This document shows, in pieces, positions 17,934 through 27,937 of a stretch of DNA of 60,919 nucleotides (position 1 is its first letter; the number at the start of each line of letters is the position of its first letter). The stretch comes from Nitrosomonas sp. Nm84 (GTDB taxonomy: Bacteria; Pseudomonadota; Gammaproteobacteria; Burkholderiales; Nitrosomonadaceae): contig NZ_QJJP01000022.1 in assembly GCF_003201565.1 (NCBI RefSeq), positions 1 through 60,919 on the forward strand, given 5' to 3'. Under the pieces are notes generated by a model. That model ran no database searches and was not told the origin of the DNA. It was given only the letters and a program-made list of their open reading frames with translations. The position numbers and the translations under genes are program-made.

Positions 17934-19052
17934 TCATTTACCCTCTCCTCGCGAAATATTGTTAATACCCGCAGATTCCTGGGCCTGGCCTTTTTCAATG
18001 GCACTCCGCAAAGCATCCGTTCCTGCACTTCTTGCTGCCGTCAGCCGACCGGCTGCCAACGTGCCACCATAAGACGCAACAGCTGCGGCGGCACCTGCCG
18101 CTGCCATAAAACCACCGGCGCCATAACTACCAATTCCGACAGTCGAGCCTATGCTACTACCCGTTATAATGCCAGCCAGCAACAGCGGCAATCTAGAAAT
18201 CAACACAAAGAATGCAATCGTAAAAATAAGCATAACCGCCAGTTCTTCATAATTCAGAACATTTTTACCCATTTTGGCGTAGAAACTGGATAACAGGTCA
18301 CTACCAATACCAACAATCAGGAGCATTACAAATAGCTGAATACCAACACCCAGAACTGTTTTAAAGTAGTTTATGGCGATGTCGGATGTCCAACGAGCGC
18401 CACCAAAGCCTAAAAAGAAGATACCAGCATACAACAGTACCCAGGAGGAAATTAGCAAGAGCAGCATGTTTACTGCAATAACAGCGATTACGATCAAGAT
18501 GATTAAAGATATGATGATTGCAATCAAACTGTCTATTGGTTGCATCAATGTTAGGTTACTTGTCGCCTGATTCCAGATTAAAACACCTGTATTCATAATA
18601 CTGGAATAACCTGTGTTGCCAGGTAAGCCTGCCGCGCTATTACCTAATTGCTGCATCGAAGCTATAATGGTACCCGCAATATTGTGGCCTGATACGGCAT
18701 TAGTCAGCAGCCAGAAGTAAAACCCTGTAAAAATTATAAAACGAGTGAACTCAGCAAAGAAATCTCCTATGTCGGCTTTGCGTAACAGCATCATGCCAAA
18801 TGTCCAGACCATTGAAATCAGCACCAACGTCCAGAACAAACGCTCAGCAGCAGACTGTATGATGTTTTGCCAGGATTTTACTTTTCCAGCAAACATACTG
18901 GTCACCTGGTCCAGCACACTCAGATTAGTCGCTGGATCAATATAGGCCAGTTCAGCAAATGCCCCTCCAGAAAGAAACAATAGAAAAAACAAGGTTATGA
19001 AAACAAATTGTATTTTATTCATCTTATTTATTCCATTAATTGTCTTTCGCAT
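17934..19052 (-). CDS. trbL: TrbL, P-type conjugative transfer membrane protein (VirB6-like)
   Basis: A polytopic protein of 362-372 residues. An ATG at 19022 (MNKIQFVFIT) starts directly before a clean signal peptide ending GGAFA and is a good alternative to 19052. At least five hydrophobic segments follow, with long runs of I/L/V. The C-terminus is Gly/Ala rich (SSIGSTVGIGSYGAGG). TrbL/VirB6 proteins form the inner-membrane pore through which DNA passes in type IV secretion. Position between trbK and trbN is as in RP4 Tra2. Confidence 0.85.
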   Translation of the reverse strand: MRKTINGINKMNKIQFVFITLFFLLFLSGGAFAELAYIDPATNLSVLDQVTSMFAGKVKSWQNIIQSAAERLFWTLVLISMVWTFGMMLLRKADIGDFFAEFTRFIIFTGFYFWLLTNAVSGHNIAGTIIASMQQLGNSAAGLPGNTGYSSIMNTGVLIWNQATSNLTLMQPIDSLIAIIISLIILIVIAVIAVNMLLLLISSWVLLYAGIFFLGFGGARWTSDIAINYFKTVLGVGIQLFVMLLIVGIGSDLLSSFYAKMGKNVLNYEELAVMLIFTIAFFVLISRLPLLLAGIITGSSIGSTVGIGSYGAGGFMAAAGAAAAVASYGGTLAAGRLTAARSAGTDALRSAIEKGQAQESAGINNISRGEGK

Positions 19053-19077
19053 GAGAATCGCTTAAGCTCACATTCAG

Positions 19078-19266
19078 TTATTTTGTTGCCTTCCTAGCAT
19101 TATCAGGATCAGATGCATCCCAGACTATCCCAGGTGGCATTTCACTTAATTCTTTCTTAGGCTCCTTCAATTCAATCTTGCCATCGCCATCCTTATAACA
19201 CCCTGACAACAGTAACAAAGACAATAAACAGATAACAGCAATATTCAAATCGCTCTTTTTCATCAT
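19078..19266 (-). CDS. trbK: TrbK-like small lipoprotein (entry exclusion position)
   Basis: A 62-residue lipoprotein with signal SLLLLSGC (lipobox LSGC, Cys22) and a short charged mature part ending DPDNARKATK. In RP4 the gene between trbJ and trbL is trbK, an entry-exclusion lipoprotein that blocks redundant conjugation. Size, lipobox and position fit, though such proteins diverge quickly and exclusion specificity is inferred. GAGGAAAA precedes the start; two ATGs are adjacent and either could be used. Confidence 0.65.
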   Translation of the reverse strand: MMKKSDLNIAVICLLSLLLLSGCYKDGDGKIELKEPKKELSEMPPGIVWDASDPDNARKATK

Positions 19267-19285
19267 TTTTCCTCAGATTAGTGTT

Positions 19286-20092
19286 TTAAAAAGCATCCCT
19301 GACAGACCAGTTTCTACCAACTGGCAATATTTCAGGACTCAGTCGCTTGGTTGCCGCCTCACGCGCAGCCTGCTGCATGGCCTTTTGGTCTACCTCGGCC
19401 TGACTTAGCGTATTGGCGGCATTATGCTGAGCAATCAGCATTTGACGCATTTGCAGCAACTGGTTTGCCTGGTACGCGGCCAGCTGGTTGGCATATTGCA
19501 GCGCTTCCATTTGTCCCTGAGCCGACTCGGTTCTTTGTTGTAAGACTTGCAGGTGAGCAGCATCCACTGGAATCTGATTCTGATGTTCGCTTAAACCCCG
19601 CAAGAGGGAATCATTGGCGTTTTTTTGTGCGTCAGTGCTGGTATTTTGTCCATCCTGTAACAGTTTCCAGGCGGAATCGTTGCATTTTTCCTGCAAATTA
19701 AAGCAAGGCGAGCCTCGATAGTATTCAACATTGCGAAACCGCTGCATATAACCATCCAGCCCACCATACTGCTGCTCATAATAGCGTATGGTATTGGTCA
19801 GATAGAGCAACCGGTTCATCGTATATTGCGCTTGCGCCCATACATAGGCAGGCGGAGCCAGCGTATTGCGGATCATGTTTTCATATTGCTGCAATTGCGT
19901 TTGATACTGCTCGATCTGCTTCAGCGTTTGCGCTACATTCTCAATGGCAGTCGTTGTGGTTTGTTTGATATTTGCCATATCAATGACCGCAAGACCGCCT
20001 GCTTTGATATCCGATGAATAACCGACATTACCCAGAATAAGCAGGATTGCTATCAACCGGGAGACTATATTTTTACTGTTTGTCATGTTCAA
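19286..20092 (-). CDS. trbJ: TrbJ, periplasmic mating-pair protein (VirB5-like)
   Basis: A 268-residue exported protein. The signal is followed by Gln-rich amphipathic helices (QTLKQIEQYQTQLQQYENMI at about 57-76 and QQRTESAQGQMEALQYANQL later), the hallmark of TrbJ/VirB5 minor pilus-tip components. A Cys pair (SPCFNLQEKCND) may form a disulphide. It lies 12 nt after trbI and 19 nt before trbK, in RP4 Tra2 order. Confidence 0.85.
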   Translation of the reverse strand: MNMTNSKNIVSRLIAILLILGNVGYSSDIKAGGLAVIDMANIKQTTTTAIENVAQTLKQIEQYQTQLQQYENMIRNTLAPPAYVWAQAQYTMNRLLYLTNTIRYYEQQYGGLDGYMQRFRNVEYYRGSPCFNLQEKCNDSAWKLLQDGQNTSTDAQKNANDSLLRGLSEHQNQIPVDAAHLQVLQQRTESAQGQMEALQYANQLAAYQANQLLQMRQMLIAQHNAANTLSQAEVDQKAMQQAAREAATKRLSPEILPVGRNWSVRDAF

Positions 20093-20104
20093 ACACTCCT
20101 TGCA

Positions 20105-21514
20105 TTAATAATCAAATGATTGATACGGTTTAGAAAACTTCATGTCTTTGGTCACAATGATGTTAAAGCGATACCCAGGTCTGATTTCAAGCGTGGGGGA
20201 TATATTCAGGTTTTTGCGAATGAGATTGGCGGTTACCAATCCCAACTGCTGACCGAGCGATTGGCTCATGATGCTACCGGCATTTTGCCGCCCGAACGCA
20301 CCACCTGCATCACGTTGACTGTACGTGGCACCGGCAACAATCGCCGACATGATCAGGGCTGATCCGAAGATACGCAGATAATGGTTATTGACCAAATCCT
20401 TAAACCCAGCATAACCCACCCCGTCAGCTCCCGGCATGGCACCGATATCCATGGTCTTGCCATCCGGGAAGATAATGCGTTGCCAAGCGACCAGCACACG
20501 CGCCTGACCGAATTCCACTTCACTGGAGTAGGTGCCCACCAGTCTGGAACCTTGCGGAATCAAGCGCCATTTACCGATGGGTGAATCATAAATATGCTGG
20601 CTCACCTGCGCCATGATCTGCCCCGGCAGACTGGAATTAATACCGGATATCAACGTTGCCGGTATCACAAATCCTGTTTGCAGGACATAAGGCGATGCAG
20701 GCTTTTGGACTTCGCTATTTAATTTCCAGCGCGCTTCTCCTTCTGCTGAATCAAAACGCGAATAATCCTTATCCCGTGTACCAGTCTCGTCATCCAGCAA
20801 TCGAGGAGCGCCATCGTCCATGAATTCATCACTTCTACTCGCTCCCATTCCTCCGGCTACACTTGATCCCCCATCCTGCCGCAACTGCGCCAGGCGCGCA
20901 TGATAGGCAGCCGTTGGATCTTCGCGCAGGTTTGCATCGATCTGTTGACGCACTGATGCCAATTTAGCCAACATTTCCTCGCGCGTTTTAGGTGCACCGG
21001 TATTGGCTAAATCCGGGGATGATCCGGTACTTCTGGGTGCAATGACATTCACATTGGTTTTGGCCTTGATCGCTTCTTCCAGTTGCTGGCGTTTCAGCAT
21101 CCGAATATGCGCGATGTCGGCATGAAACGATGAATCGGTAGTATCCATAGAGGGCGGCAAAGGCGGTCGATCCAGATCCGATGGCCGTTCAATAATAATT
21201 CCCTGTAGGGATGCTTTTTCGGTTAAATCAGGAGTTTTATTCTGAGTTTTGGGTTCGATAATGCCGCCGATATAATCTTTGGCAATCAGTGAGGCAAAGG
21301 AATTGCTCGACTGTGTATCATGATTACCATCAAAATCGTATTGACCGCGTTCAGCTGCGCGATTCATGGCAACAATCATCATAAGCAACATGAATATCAA
21401 CATGATCGTGCCAAAGATAACAATTGGCAGGTTATTGACACGCCGCACCCCAACGCTTTTGGTAACTACATCCGGGGATGAATCAGGCGACAGGAGTTTT
21501 GAATTGGTCGACAT
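20105..21514 (-). CDS. trbI: TrbI, VirB10-like channel scaffold
   Basis: A 469-residue protein. The start is the ATG at 21514 because a GGGGGGAAGAG leader precedes it; an upstream in-frame reading (to 21610) overlaps trbH and is not protein-like. A short cytoplasmic N-terminus, one membrane helix (IVIFGTIMLIFMLLMMIVAM), a Pro/Ser/Gln-rich linker and a C-terminal VirB10 domain (TGFVIPATLISGINSSLPGQ to FNIIVTKDMKF) are visible. VirB10 proteins span both membranes and gate the type IV core complex. Translation begins 13 nt after trbH. Confidence 0.9.
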   Translation of the reverse strand: MSTNSKLLSPDSSPDVVTKSVGVRRVNNLPIVIFGTIMLIFMLLMMIVAMNRAAERGQYDFDGNHDTQSSNSFASLIAKDYIGGIIEPKTQNKTPDLTEKASLQGIIIERPSDLDRPPLPPSMDTTDSSFHADIAHIRMLKRQQLEEAIKAKTNVNVIAPRSTGSSPDLANTGAPKTREEMLAKLASVRQQIDANLREDPTAAYHARLAQLRQDGGSSVAGGMGASRSDEFMDDGAPRLLDDETGTRDKDYSRFDSAEGEARWKLNSEVQKPASPYVLQTGFVIPATLISGINSSLPGQIMAQVSQHIYDSPIGKWRLIPQGSRLVGTYSSEVEFGQARVLVAWQRIIFPDGKTMDIGAMPGADGVGYAGFKDLVNNHYLRIFGSALIMSAIVAGATYSQRDAGGAFGRQNAGSIMSQSLGQQLGLVTANLIRKNLNISPTLEIRPGYRFNIIVTKDMKFSKPYQSFDY

Positions 21515-21527
21515 CACTCTTCCCCCC

Positions 21528-22001
21528 TTATTCTTTTCTGACCCAAAAACCGGCAGGGTGGATACTGTCGGCCTGTACCGCAAATGCACGCGATAAGCGC
21601 ATATCGTCAATCATGAGTTTGACATGATACAAATCACCCGATTGATCTAAGATGTAACTTAGCGTGAGTCCTTTTTGCGGCTCAGTATCAGGTTGATGCT
21701 GCACAGCAAAGATTGGTTGTTGAATGACTTCCTGAACCGCGAACCCTTCAAGACGCAGGTTTTCGATCAAAGCGTTGCCAAACGGATCATTAACCACATG
21801 GCGTAAATTAAACTGCGTATTGGCCGCCGGGTACAGCCGCACTATTTGGGCCGTCACGTCATCAGCCATGACTTTGCTGTATGTGGTTGAAGGATTTTGA
21901 ATAAAATTGCCATACGGTTGGCTTACACAACCATTCAATAGCAATAAAACCAACATGAGAATAAAAATAGCGTTGGATGCGGTGATCATTTTATTCATCA
22001 T
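21528..22001 (-). CDS. trbH: TrbH, outer-membrane lipoprotein of the mating channel (VirB7-position)
   Basis: A 157-residue lipoprotein. The first ATG (22001) overlaps the trbG TGA as TGATG; a second ATG follows at once. GGGGGAA lies about 5 nt upstream. The signal ends in lipobox LNGC. The mature chain carries a conserved-looking DDVTAQIVRLYPAANTQF segment. TrbH occupies the VirB7-like lipoprotein position of P-type systems, partnering TrbG and TrbI in the outer-membrane core complex. Confidence 0.8.
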   Translation of the reverse strand: MMNKMITASNAIFILMLVLLLLNGCVSQPYGNFIQNPSTTYSKVMADDVTAQIVRLYPAANTQFNLRHVVNDPFGNALIENLRLEGFAVQEVIQQPIFAVQHQPDTEPQKGLTLSYILDQSGDLYHVKLMIDDMRLSRAFAVQADSIHPAGFWVRKE

Positions 22002-22918
22002 CAATTCCCCCGCGTAATCGTCACCCGGCTTTGATTGCCGCCGACACCGGCAATCAAAATAGCTTTGTCAAACACGGTATCTACAATATAGCGATCGCCC
22101 TGCAAGCGGTAATTCACCATGACCGTTTCATCTTCACTAAAAATGCCGCCTTCTTTGTTCAACAGTAGCAAAGTCGGCGCTTCTGTCTGTGCCATAATGG
22201 CAGGCATTTGTATGATGGTTTTTTGACCGTCGTTATAAACACGCAACGGCTTCCAGGTAGCATCGCCAGACACTGCATACGCAAAATCCAGATTGCCCAG
22301 ATATTCCCCGGTTTCAGAAATGGTGCGCGATTTCCTGATTCCCATCGCATGGCTTTCTTTATCTCTAATCGCATCCCATTTAATCAGCGCATCTTCCGGA
22401 TAAGTAAAACTCACTCTCGGCATAAAATCACGCCGATGAGATCGCAGACGCATGTGATAGGTGCGCCGGTTGGTGGTCACCACCAGGGATGTTTCCAGTC
22501 CCACATCCAATGGTTTTACAATCAAATGCTGCACCTCAGCGGAACCTTGGCCGGTAACCGCCGGTTCAATCAACCAGCGCGCCTGGTCACCCAAGTGGAT
22601 GGAATTAACCTGCTCACCCGGCTGCAATTCAATATCGCATACCTGCAATACTGCACAGACGATGCTGGGTTGCTGTGAACCAAACAGAAAACGAATGGAT
22701 CCATCCGGCCCTGCGACCGGCTTTGTGCCGCTAGGATTGACTGCCTGCCATTTCTTGGCCAGATCAATGGCCGCGCGCTCCTGTGGGGTTAGTTGCGGGT
22801 TCTTATCGGTGAAATACGCTTCTGACAATCCATTGGCATAGCTTGGGGCAACCAGTCCAATGGAGAGAATCAACGTACTTAGGGTGCTTAGCGTATTTAA
22901 AGAGAGTAACGGTTTCAT
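22001..22918 (-). CDS. trbG: TrbG, VirB9-like outer-membrane core protein
   Basis: A 305-residue exported protein (signal to about SYAN). The VirB9/CagX domain begins in the N-terminal half and includes the patterns RFLFGSQQPSIVCAVLQVCD and LVVTTNRRTYHMRLRS (typical TDRRxYxL motif of the family), with the C-terminal VEGRYI-like strand (GDRYIVDTVFDKAILIAGVG). It forms the periplasmic and outer-membrane ring with TrbH and TrbI. It starts 14 nt after trbF and overlaps trbH by one base. Confidence 0.88.
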   Translation of the reverse strand: MKPLLSLNTLSTLSTLILSIGLVAPSYANGLSEAYFTDKNPQLTPQERAAIDLAKKWQAVNPSGTKPVAGPDGSIRFLFGSQQPSIVCAVLQVCDIELQPGEQVNSIHLGDQARWLIEPAVTGQGSAEVQHLIVKPLDVGLETSLVVTTNRRTYHMRLRSHRRDFMPRVSFTYPEDALIKWDAIRDKESHAMGIRKSRTISETGEYLGNLDFAYAVSGDATWKPLRVYNDGQKTIIQMPAIMAQTEAPTLLLLNKEGGIFSEDETVMVNYRLQGDRYIVDTVFDKAILIAGVGGNQSRVTITRGN

Positions 22919-22932
22919 GATGAGTGACCCCT

Positions 22933-23697
22933 TTATGTTTGTTTTGACCAGGAGAAATCCTGGATATAGATACCCAGCGGGTTATTTCTAATCTGTTCTT
23001 CCGTCGTGCTTTGCGTGGTCGGCTTGTTATAGATCCTGAGCAAAGCACGCATCTTGAAGGGTGGCTCGGTTAAGTGCCCTTGCCGGTCATAGACTTTTTC
23101 CAACCAATCCACCTGCCAGGTCTCCGGTGATTGAGGGATCACCGATATGATTTCAACATTAACCGTTTGGGTTTCAGCACGTTTGAAAGGACTGCTGGCC
23201 TCACTGCTATTGAACCATTCGTTAGCTTTTGCCGTTGCGGGATCGTTATTGGATAGCATGGCATACGCACGAAAGATGGCGCGCCGTTGCAAGGCAATAT
23301 CGGGGGTCACCATGCGCAAATCATTGATGAATGCTGCCACGGACGCATGCACCACGCGCTGATCGGCCACAGCAGCGATATCCGCACGCGAAACCGCGAT
23401 GGCTTCACCCAGTTTATTGACCTGCACGACATAGGGGATGAATTTGGACTGGCTACCGATGACAATCACACCACCTACTCCTGCCAGCGCAATCAATAAA
23501 CAAAGAAGTGCTAGCATTTGCCACATAGTGCGCGAAGCAATTACTTCCCGCATATGATCATTCCAGGTGCGCCGTGCTGACAGATAGGGATTTTCATTTT
23601 CACCCGAGCGGCGACCACCTTCCATCCTACCGTCATTGACACGCATAGTTTTATGCGCACCCGGCTTTAACTTGAATAGTTCGTTGATCATATTCAT
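22933..23697 (-). CDS. trbF: TrbF, VirB8-like inner-membrane assembly factor
   Basis: A 254-residue protein with a cytoplasmic N-terminus, one membrane helix (MLALLCLLIALAGVGGVIVI, about 62-81) and a periplasmic NTF2-like VirB8 domain (VQVNKLGEAIAV through QVDWLEKVYD). VirB8/TrbF proteins nucleate assembly of the type IV channel. Its start overlaps the trbE stop by four bases (ATGA), so translation is coupled. Confidence 0.88.
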   Translation of the reverse strand: MNMINELFKLKPGAHKTMRVNDGRMEGGRRSGENENPYLSARRTWNDHMREVIASRTMWQMLALLCLLIALAGVGGVIVIGSQSKFIPYVVQVNKLGEAIAVSRADIAAVADQRVVHASVAAFINDLRMVTPDIALQRRAIFRAYAMLSNNDPATAKANEWFNSSEASSPFKRAETQTVNVEIISVIPQSPETWQVDWLEKVYDRQGHLTEPPFKMRALLRIYNKPTTQSTTEEQIRNNPLGIYIQDFSWSKQT

Positions 23698-26231
23698 GCA
23701 GCCACTCCATAGTCAGATAACGTTAACCCTTTTATCGCCAACCATTCGTGAACCCAGCGGTCTCCATACTTGTCACACAGGTTCTTAATCGTGGCGATTG
23801 ATTCCTTATCCGTAGATCCTATAAGCGCCAGTGCCAATGGCCCAAGCGCCAGGTCATAGAGCCGCCTGCCGTTCTCAGACACGGTGTAATATTGCTGTTT
23901 GGGAATTGCAGAAGCCAGAATCTCAATCTGGCGTGAATTTAAACCCATGCGCCGGTAGAGTGTCGAAGCCTCTTCATCGCGTGCAAATACATTAGGTAGA
24001 AATATCTTGGTGGCGGTGGACTCAACAATCACATCGAGAATCCCGCTGTTGGCTGCATCCGACAAACTTTGCGTTGCCATCAATACTAAGCAGTTATTTT
24101 TACGCATGACTTTCAGCCACTCGCGGATTTTGGCGCGAAATACCGGGTGACCCAGCATCAACCAGGCTTCGTCCAGAATAATGGCAGAAGGCTGACCATG
24201 CAGGCTGCGCTCAATGCGACGAAACAGATACAGCAACGTCGGCAGTGCGTATTTATCACCGAGATTCATCAATTCTTCGATCTCGAACGTGGTGAAGGTC
24301 GACAGATTCAAACCATCGGCTTCAGCATCGAGTAAGTGCCCCATCATGCCGTCGATGGTGTATTGCCGAAGACACTCGCGAATACCTTCATCCTGGATCG
24401 TCACTGACAAATCCGATAAGGTTTTTGAGCCGCTTTGATGCATGTTAGTAATGGCCTGGCTGATTTCGTTACGCTGTAACGGGGTGACGGTGATACCGTT
24501 GAGTTCTACCATCAAACAAATCCATTCCTGCGCCCAGGCACGATCTCCTTTGGTCTGCAAGAATTGCAAGGGACAGAAAGACAGCGATTCATCGTCTCCT
24601 GCCACGGTGAAATGCTGACCACCCACCGCTTTGGTCAACGGATACATCGACAGTCCCTTATCAAAGCAATAAATAGACATGCCCTGATAACGCCGCAACT
24701 GCGCGGCAATCAATGCCAAGTGCGTGGATTTACCAGCGCCAGTGGGTCCGAACATGAAGGTGTGGCCCAGATCACGTACATGCAGATTCAGCCGGAAAGG
24801 GGTTGCTCCTTGTGTGACACAGTGCATCAATGGCGGTGAATTGGGTGGATACATCGGACAGGGTGCGGATTCCTTGCCGGTCCAGATGGTATTAACCGGC
24901 AATAGATCAGCCAGATTCATGGTATTGATGAGGGGTCTGCGCACATTTTCAACACCGTGACCGGGCAGGCTTCCCAGATAGGCATCCATCGTGTTGATCG
25001 TCTCAACTCGTGCGGCAAATCCCAGATGATTGATGGCTTTCTCTACCTTTCGCCCGGCTTCTTCCAATGCTGCCCGGTCTTCCATCATCAGCACGACCAC
25101 GCTGGTATAGTAACCTTGACCTACAAAACCGCTATTCGTCTCAGCAATCGCAGACTGCGCATCTTCAGTCATATTGAGCGCGTCTTCATCAATGTTGCTG
25201 CTTTGCAGGTTAAACACCTGATCGAAGAATCCACGAATCTTTTGTTTCCAACGGCGGCGGAATTTTTCCAGATGATTGACTGCTTCATGCGCATCCATGA
25301 AGATAAACCGCGATGACCAGCGGTATACACCAGGTAATTCAGAGAGCAGGTTTAACATGCCAGGGGAGGATTCGAGCGGAAAACCCTCAATCGATACCAC
25401 CTGAACAAAATTGCGACCAATCTTAGGCACGACCCCGCCCCACATTTCCTGACCACCGAGCAAGGTATCCAGATACATCGGATTGGCCGGTAACACTATC
25501 GGATGATCCAGGCCGGTCACGCATAATTGCAACCACTGCAAGAAATCATCATGGGTGATGGTGGTATTGTCTTCATTGACCAGTTTGTGGCTTTTTAAGC
25601 GCGACAAATGAAATACGCTGGATAATCGGGATTCAAAGTTGGTACATTCACGCTGGAAATATTCCAGCAGCCCTTGTGTTCTGGCTTTTTGATCCGGAGC
25701 CTGGGTTTCATCATCAAACATCAGTTCAACGAACTTGCGCTGCGCCAGCATCGGCGGTAAGTATGTGAGTGATACGATAAAGCAACTCTCATATAGGGCG
25801 CCGATACGCTCGAATAGATTGCGCCGTTCCTCGTCAATGGCAGCGGTCACAGGATCAGGATAATTGGAGTGCGCTTTGTCTGAATAACCTTGTGCGGGTT
25901 TTCTGATGGCATCCACATGAATCATCCAGCCGTTGCCTAAGCGGGATAATGCCTGATTAATGCGAAATGAAACGCGCTCACGCTCAATCTCGGTACTGCT
26001 GGCGGTATCATCGCCACAAAATACCCAGGCAGCCATCAATGAACCGTTCTTGCCGACAATCACGCCATCTTCCACCACCGCCGCATACACCAGCAGATCG
26101 GCAAAACCCATTGCTTTGGATCGATGTTGATCCAGTCGTAATTCTTTATCCGTATCACGGATACGGATAAACAGTATCAGAAGCAGCACGGCACCGCACA
26201 CTGCAATGAGGATGGAAATGGCGGCAATCAT
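23694..26231 (-). CDS. trbE: TrbE, VirB4-type conjugation ATPase
   Basis: An 845-residue ATPase. A hydrophobic N-terminal segment (residues 1-23), the CagE/TrbE/VirB N-terminal domain, Walker A GPTGAGKS at 495-502, Walker B AIILDEAW near 675-682 and the MATQS motif (ATQSLSDAAN) are present. VirB4 proteins energise pilus biogenesis and substrate transfer at the inner membrane. The gene overlaps both neighbours by four bases (trbD upstream, trbF downstream). Confidence 0.93.
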   Translation of the reverse strand: MIAAISILIAVCGAVLLLILFIRIRDTDKELRLDQHRSKAMGFADLLVYAAVVEDGVIVGKNGSLMAAWVFCGDDTASSTEIERERVSFRINQALSRLGNGWMIHVDAIRKPAQGYSDKAHSNYPDPVTAAIDEERRNLFERIGALYESCFIVSLTYLPPMLAQRKFVELMFDDETQAPDQKARTQGLLEYFQRECTNFESRLSSVFHLSRLKSHKLVNEDNTTITHDDFLQWLQLCVTGLDHPIVLPANPMYLDTLLGGQEMWGGVVPKIGRNFVQVVSIEGFPLESSPGMLNLLSELPGVYRWSSRFIFMDAHEAVNHLEKFRRRWKQKIRGFFDQVFNLQSSNIDEDALNMTEDAQSAIAETNSGFVGQGYYTSVVVLMMEDRAALEEAGRKVEKAINHLGFAARVETINTMDAYLGSLPGHGVENVRRPLINTMNLADLLPVNTIWTGKESAPCPMYPPNSPPLMHCVTQGATPFRLNLHVRDLGHTFMFGPTGAGKSTHLALIAAQLRRYQGMSIYCFDKGLSMYPLTKAVGGQHFTVAGDDESLSFCPLQFLQTKGDRAWAQEWICLMVELNGITVTPLQRNEISQAITNMHQSGSKTLSDLSVTIQDEGIRECLRQYTIDGMMGHLLDAEADGLNLSTFTTFEIEELMNLGDKYALPTLLYLFRRIERSLHGQPSAIILDEAWLMLGHPVFRAKIREWLKVMRKNNCLVLMATQSLSDAANSGILDVIVESTATKIFLPNVFARDEEASTLYRRMGLNSRQIEILASAIPKQQYYTVSENGRRLYDLALGPLALALIGSTDKESIATIKNLCDKYGDRWVHEWLAIKGLTLSDYGVAA

Positions 26232-26539
26232 AGATGCTGTTTCTCCTGCTGGCGGGTATTGTCATAGAAGGGTGTACTTCGCGCCGGATAGTATTTTTTG
26301 TATTGCATCTGGCGCAGGTAAACATGACGTAGCTGCGGATCATTTTTAGCCATCAGTCGTAGTGCAAACAGTGCAAAAATCCATAGGGCTATGCCAAAGA
26401 GCGTAGCCTTGATTTCCATCGCCACAAAGATGGAAGTCGCTGCAATCAGGATAGAAAACATAACCAGTTCCCGATCACCCCCCATAAACAGATTTGGACG
26501 GTTTCCCGATTGGCGGATCGGTATGGTTCGAAGCGCCAT
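26228..26539 (-). CDS. trbD: TrbD, VirB3-like protein
   Basis: A 103-residue protein with a basic N-terminus (IRQSGNRPNLFMGGDRELV) and paired hydrophobic segments at about 28-60, matching the TrbD/VirB3 family, a small inner-membrane partner of VirB4 needed for pilus assembly. The stop overlaps trbE by four bases and the start lies 11 nt after trbC. The family motif NRPxLxxGxDRE is clear. Confidence 0.88.
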   Translation of the reverse strand: MALRTIPIRQSGNRPNLFMGGDRELVMFSILIAATSIFVAMEIKATLFGIALWIFALFALRLMAKNDPQLRHVYLRQMQYKKYYPARSTPFYDNTRQQEKQHL

Positions 26540-26550
26540 GAGTTTGCCTC

Positions 26551-26922
26551 CTATTCCTGTGAATTTACGACTGATTCCTGGATTTCACCCGGAATAACCG
26601 CACCCTGAAATAGATTGGTCATGATGTTGTTGGCACCCACGAGTAATGCCATAACCAGCACGATAAAAATCAATGTGCGGAAAAAAGCATTGAGCTCGCC
26701 ACCAAAGATCAGAATGCCGCCTGCAACGACAATGCCGACAATGGATAGGGTAAAAGCAACGGGACCGGTGACGGAGTTTCTGAGATTAACCAACCAGGTT
26801 TCATAGGGAAGCGCACCGCCTGCACCCACAGCCGCTTGTGCGTTATCAACCGACAAGAAAAACAAAAGGAAAACGCATAAAGAAACAATGAAGAAGGGTG
26901 AAATTGAAGGCATCATTTTCAT
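26551..26922 (-). CDS. trbC: TrbC, conjugative pilin (VirB2-like)
   Basis: A 123-residue prepilin. A long signal region ends near NAQA, followed by the mature pilin with two hydrophobic helices ([20 protein letters not shown] and [18 protein letters not shown]) separated by a short polar loop GELNAFF. This is the TrbC/VirB2 architecture; RP4 TrbC is cyclised by the TraF peptidase, whose gene is not in the window. It lies 21 nt downstream of trbB. Confidence 0.88.
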   Translation of the reverse strand: MKMMPSISPFFIVSLCVFLLFFLSVDNAQAAVGAGGALPYETWLVNLRNSVTGPVAFTLSIVGIVVAGGILIFGGELNAFFRTLIFIVLVMALLVGANNIMTNLFQGAVIPGEIQESVVNSQE

Positions 26923-26943
26923 TGACTGACTCCTGTTATTTAT

Positions 26944-27909
26944 TTACAGCTTCTTGATTTGGTAACTTCCTCTTTTAAAACCTTGTACTTCGATAATCTG
27001 CTGAATTTTTCTGCCATGCGGTGTGCGCGTGATATGTACCACCATATCAACCGCCTCTGCGATTAATGGCATAATTTCTTTCGGTGCTGAAGGATTGCGT
27101 GAAATCAGGGATTCCAGGCGGGTTAGTCCTGACATCGCATCATTGGCGTGCAAAGTTGCGGCACCACCTTCGTGCCCTGTGTTCCAAGCATCGAGCAAAT
27201 CCAATGCTTCAGGGCCTCTTACTTCACCGACCAGAATGCGATCTGGGCGCATACGTAAGGTTGTTTTGAGCAATTGCGTCATATCGACATCGAGTGTGGT
27301 GTGATACTGAACAAAATTCTGTGCGGCACATTGAATCTCGCCGGTATCCTCCAAGATGAAGATGCGCTCATCCGGGTCACTGTGAACCATTTCATTGATG
27401 ATGGCGTTGATCAGGGTTGTTTTACCTGATCCGGTGCCGCCAATGACTAGAATGTTGCGGTGCTTGCGCACAGCCTCTTTGATGACATCAGAGTGTCTGG
27501 GCGACAACACGCCGGTTTCCACATACTGCTCAAGCGTAAAAATCTTGATGGCTTTTTTGCGGATAGCAAAGGTGGGGGATGAAACAATGGGGGGTAGTTG
27601 ACCGGCAAAGCGCGAATTATCAAGTGGAAATTCACCTTCGATCATCGGGTTGAATCGATTCACTTCCTTACCGTGAAAGCCTGCTACCGTTTTGATAACG
27701 GCTTCAACCTGGGCAGACTGGATATTTCCGATATGTTGTATCTTCTGACCCAATTTCTCTTGCCAGATACGGCCATCGGCATTAACCATGATTTCAACCG
27801 TATCAGGATCTTGCAGTGCGGACAGTATTTCCCGTGCATCGCGCTCCAGCTTGCTCTTTGCTCGATCTTTAACGGTTGTGATGAGAGGTAATTGATCTTG
27901 CGATGTCAT
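26944..27909 (-). CDS. trbB: TrbB, VirB11-type traffic ATPase
   Basis: A 321-residue hexameric secretion ATPase. I choose the ATG at 27909, with GGAG 8 nt upstream. Walker A is GGTGSGKT (157-164), the Asp box is FILEDTGEIQ, Walker B RILVGEVRGPEALDLLDAWNTGHEG contains the Glu-rich and His boxes, and the C-terminal Arg/His motifs follow. TrbB powers substrate docking and pilus dynamics at the cytoplasmic face. It is the first gene of the trb operon. Confidence 0.93.
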   Translation of the reverse strand: MTSQDQLPLITTVKDRAKSKLERDAREILSALQDPDTVEIMVNADGRIWQEKLGQKIQHIGNIQSAQVEAVIKTVAGFHGKEVNRFNPMIEGEFPLDNSRFAGQLPPIVSSPTFAIRKKAIKIFTLEQYVETGVLSPRHSDVIKEAVRKHRNILVIGGTGSGKTTLINAIINEMVHSDPDERIFILEDTGEIQCAAQNFVQYHTTLDVDMTQLLKTTLRMRPDRILVGEVRGPEALDLLDAWNTGHEGGAATLHANDAMSGLTRLESLISRNPSAPKEIMPLIAEAVDMVVHITRTPHGRKIQQIIEVQGFKRGSYQIKKL

Positions 27910-27937
27910 GCGAGTACTCCAACAACTTACACACGAC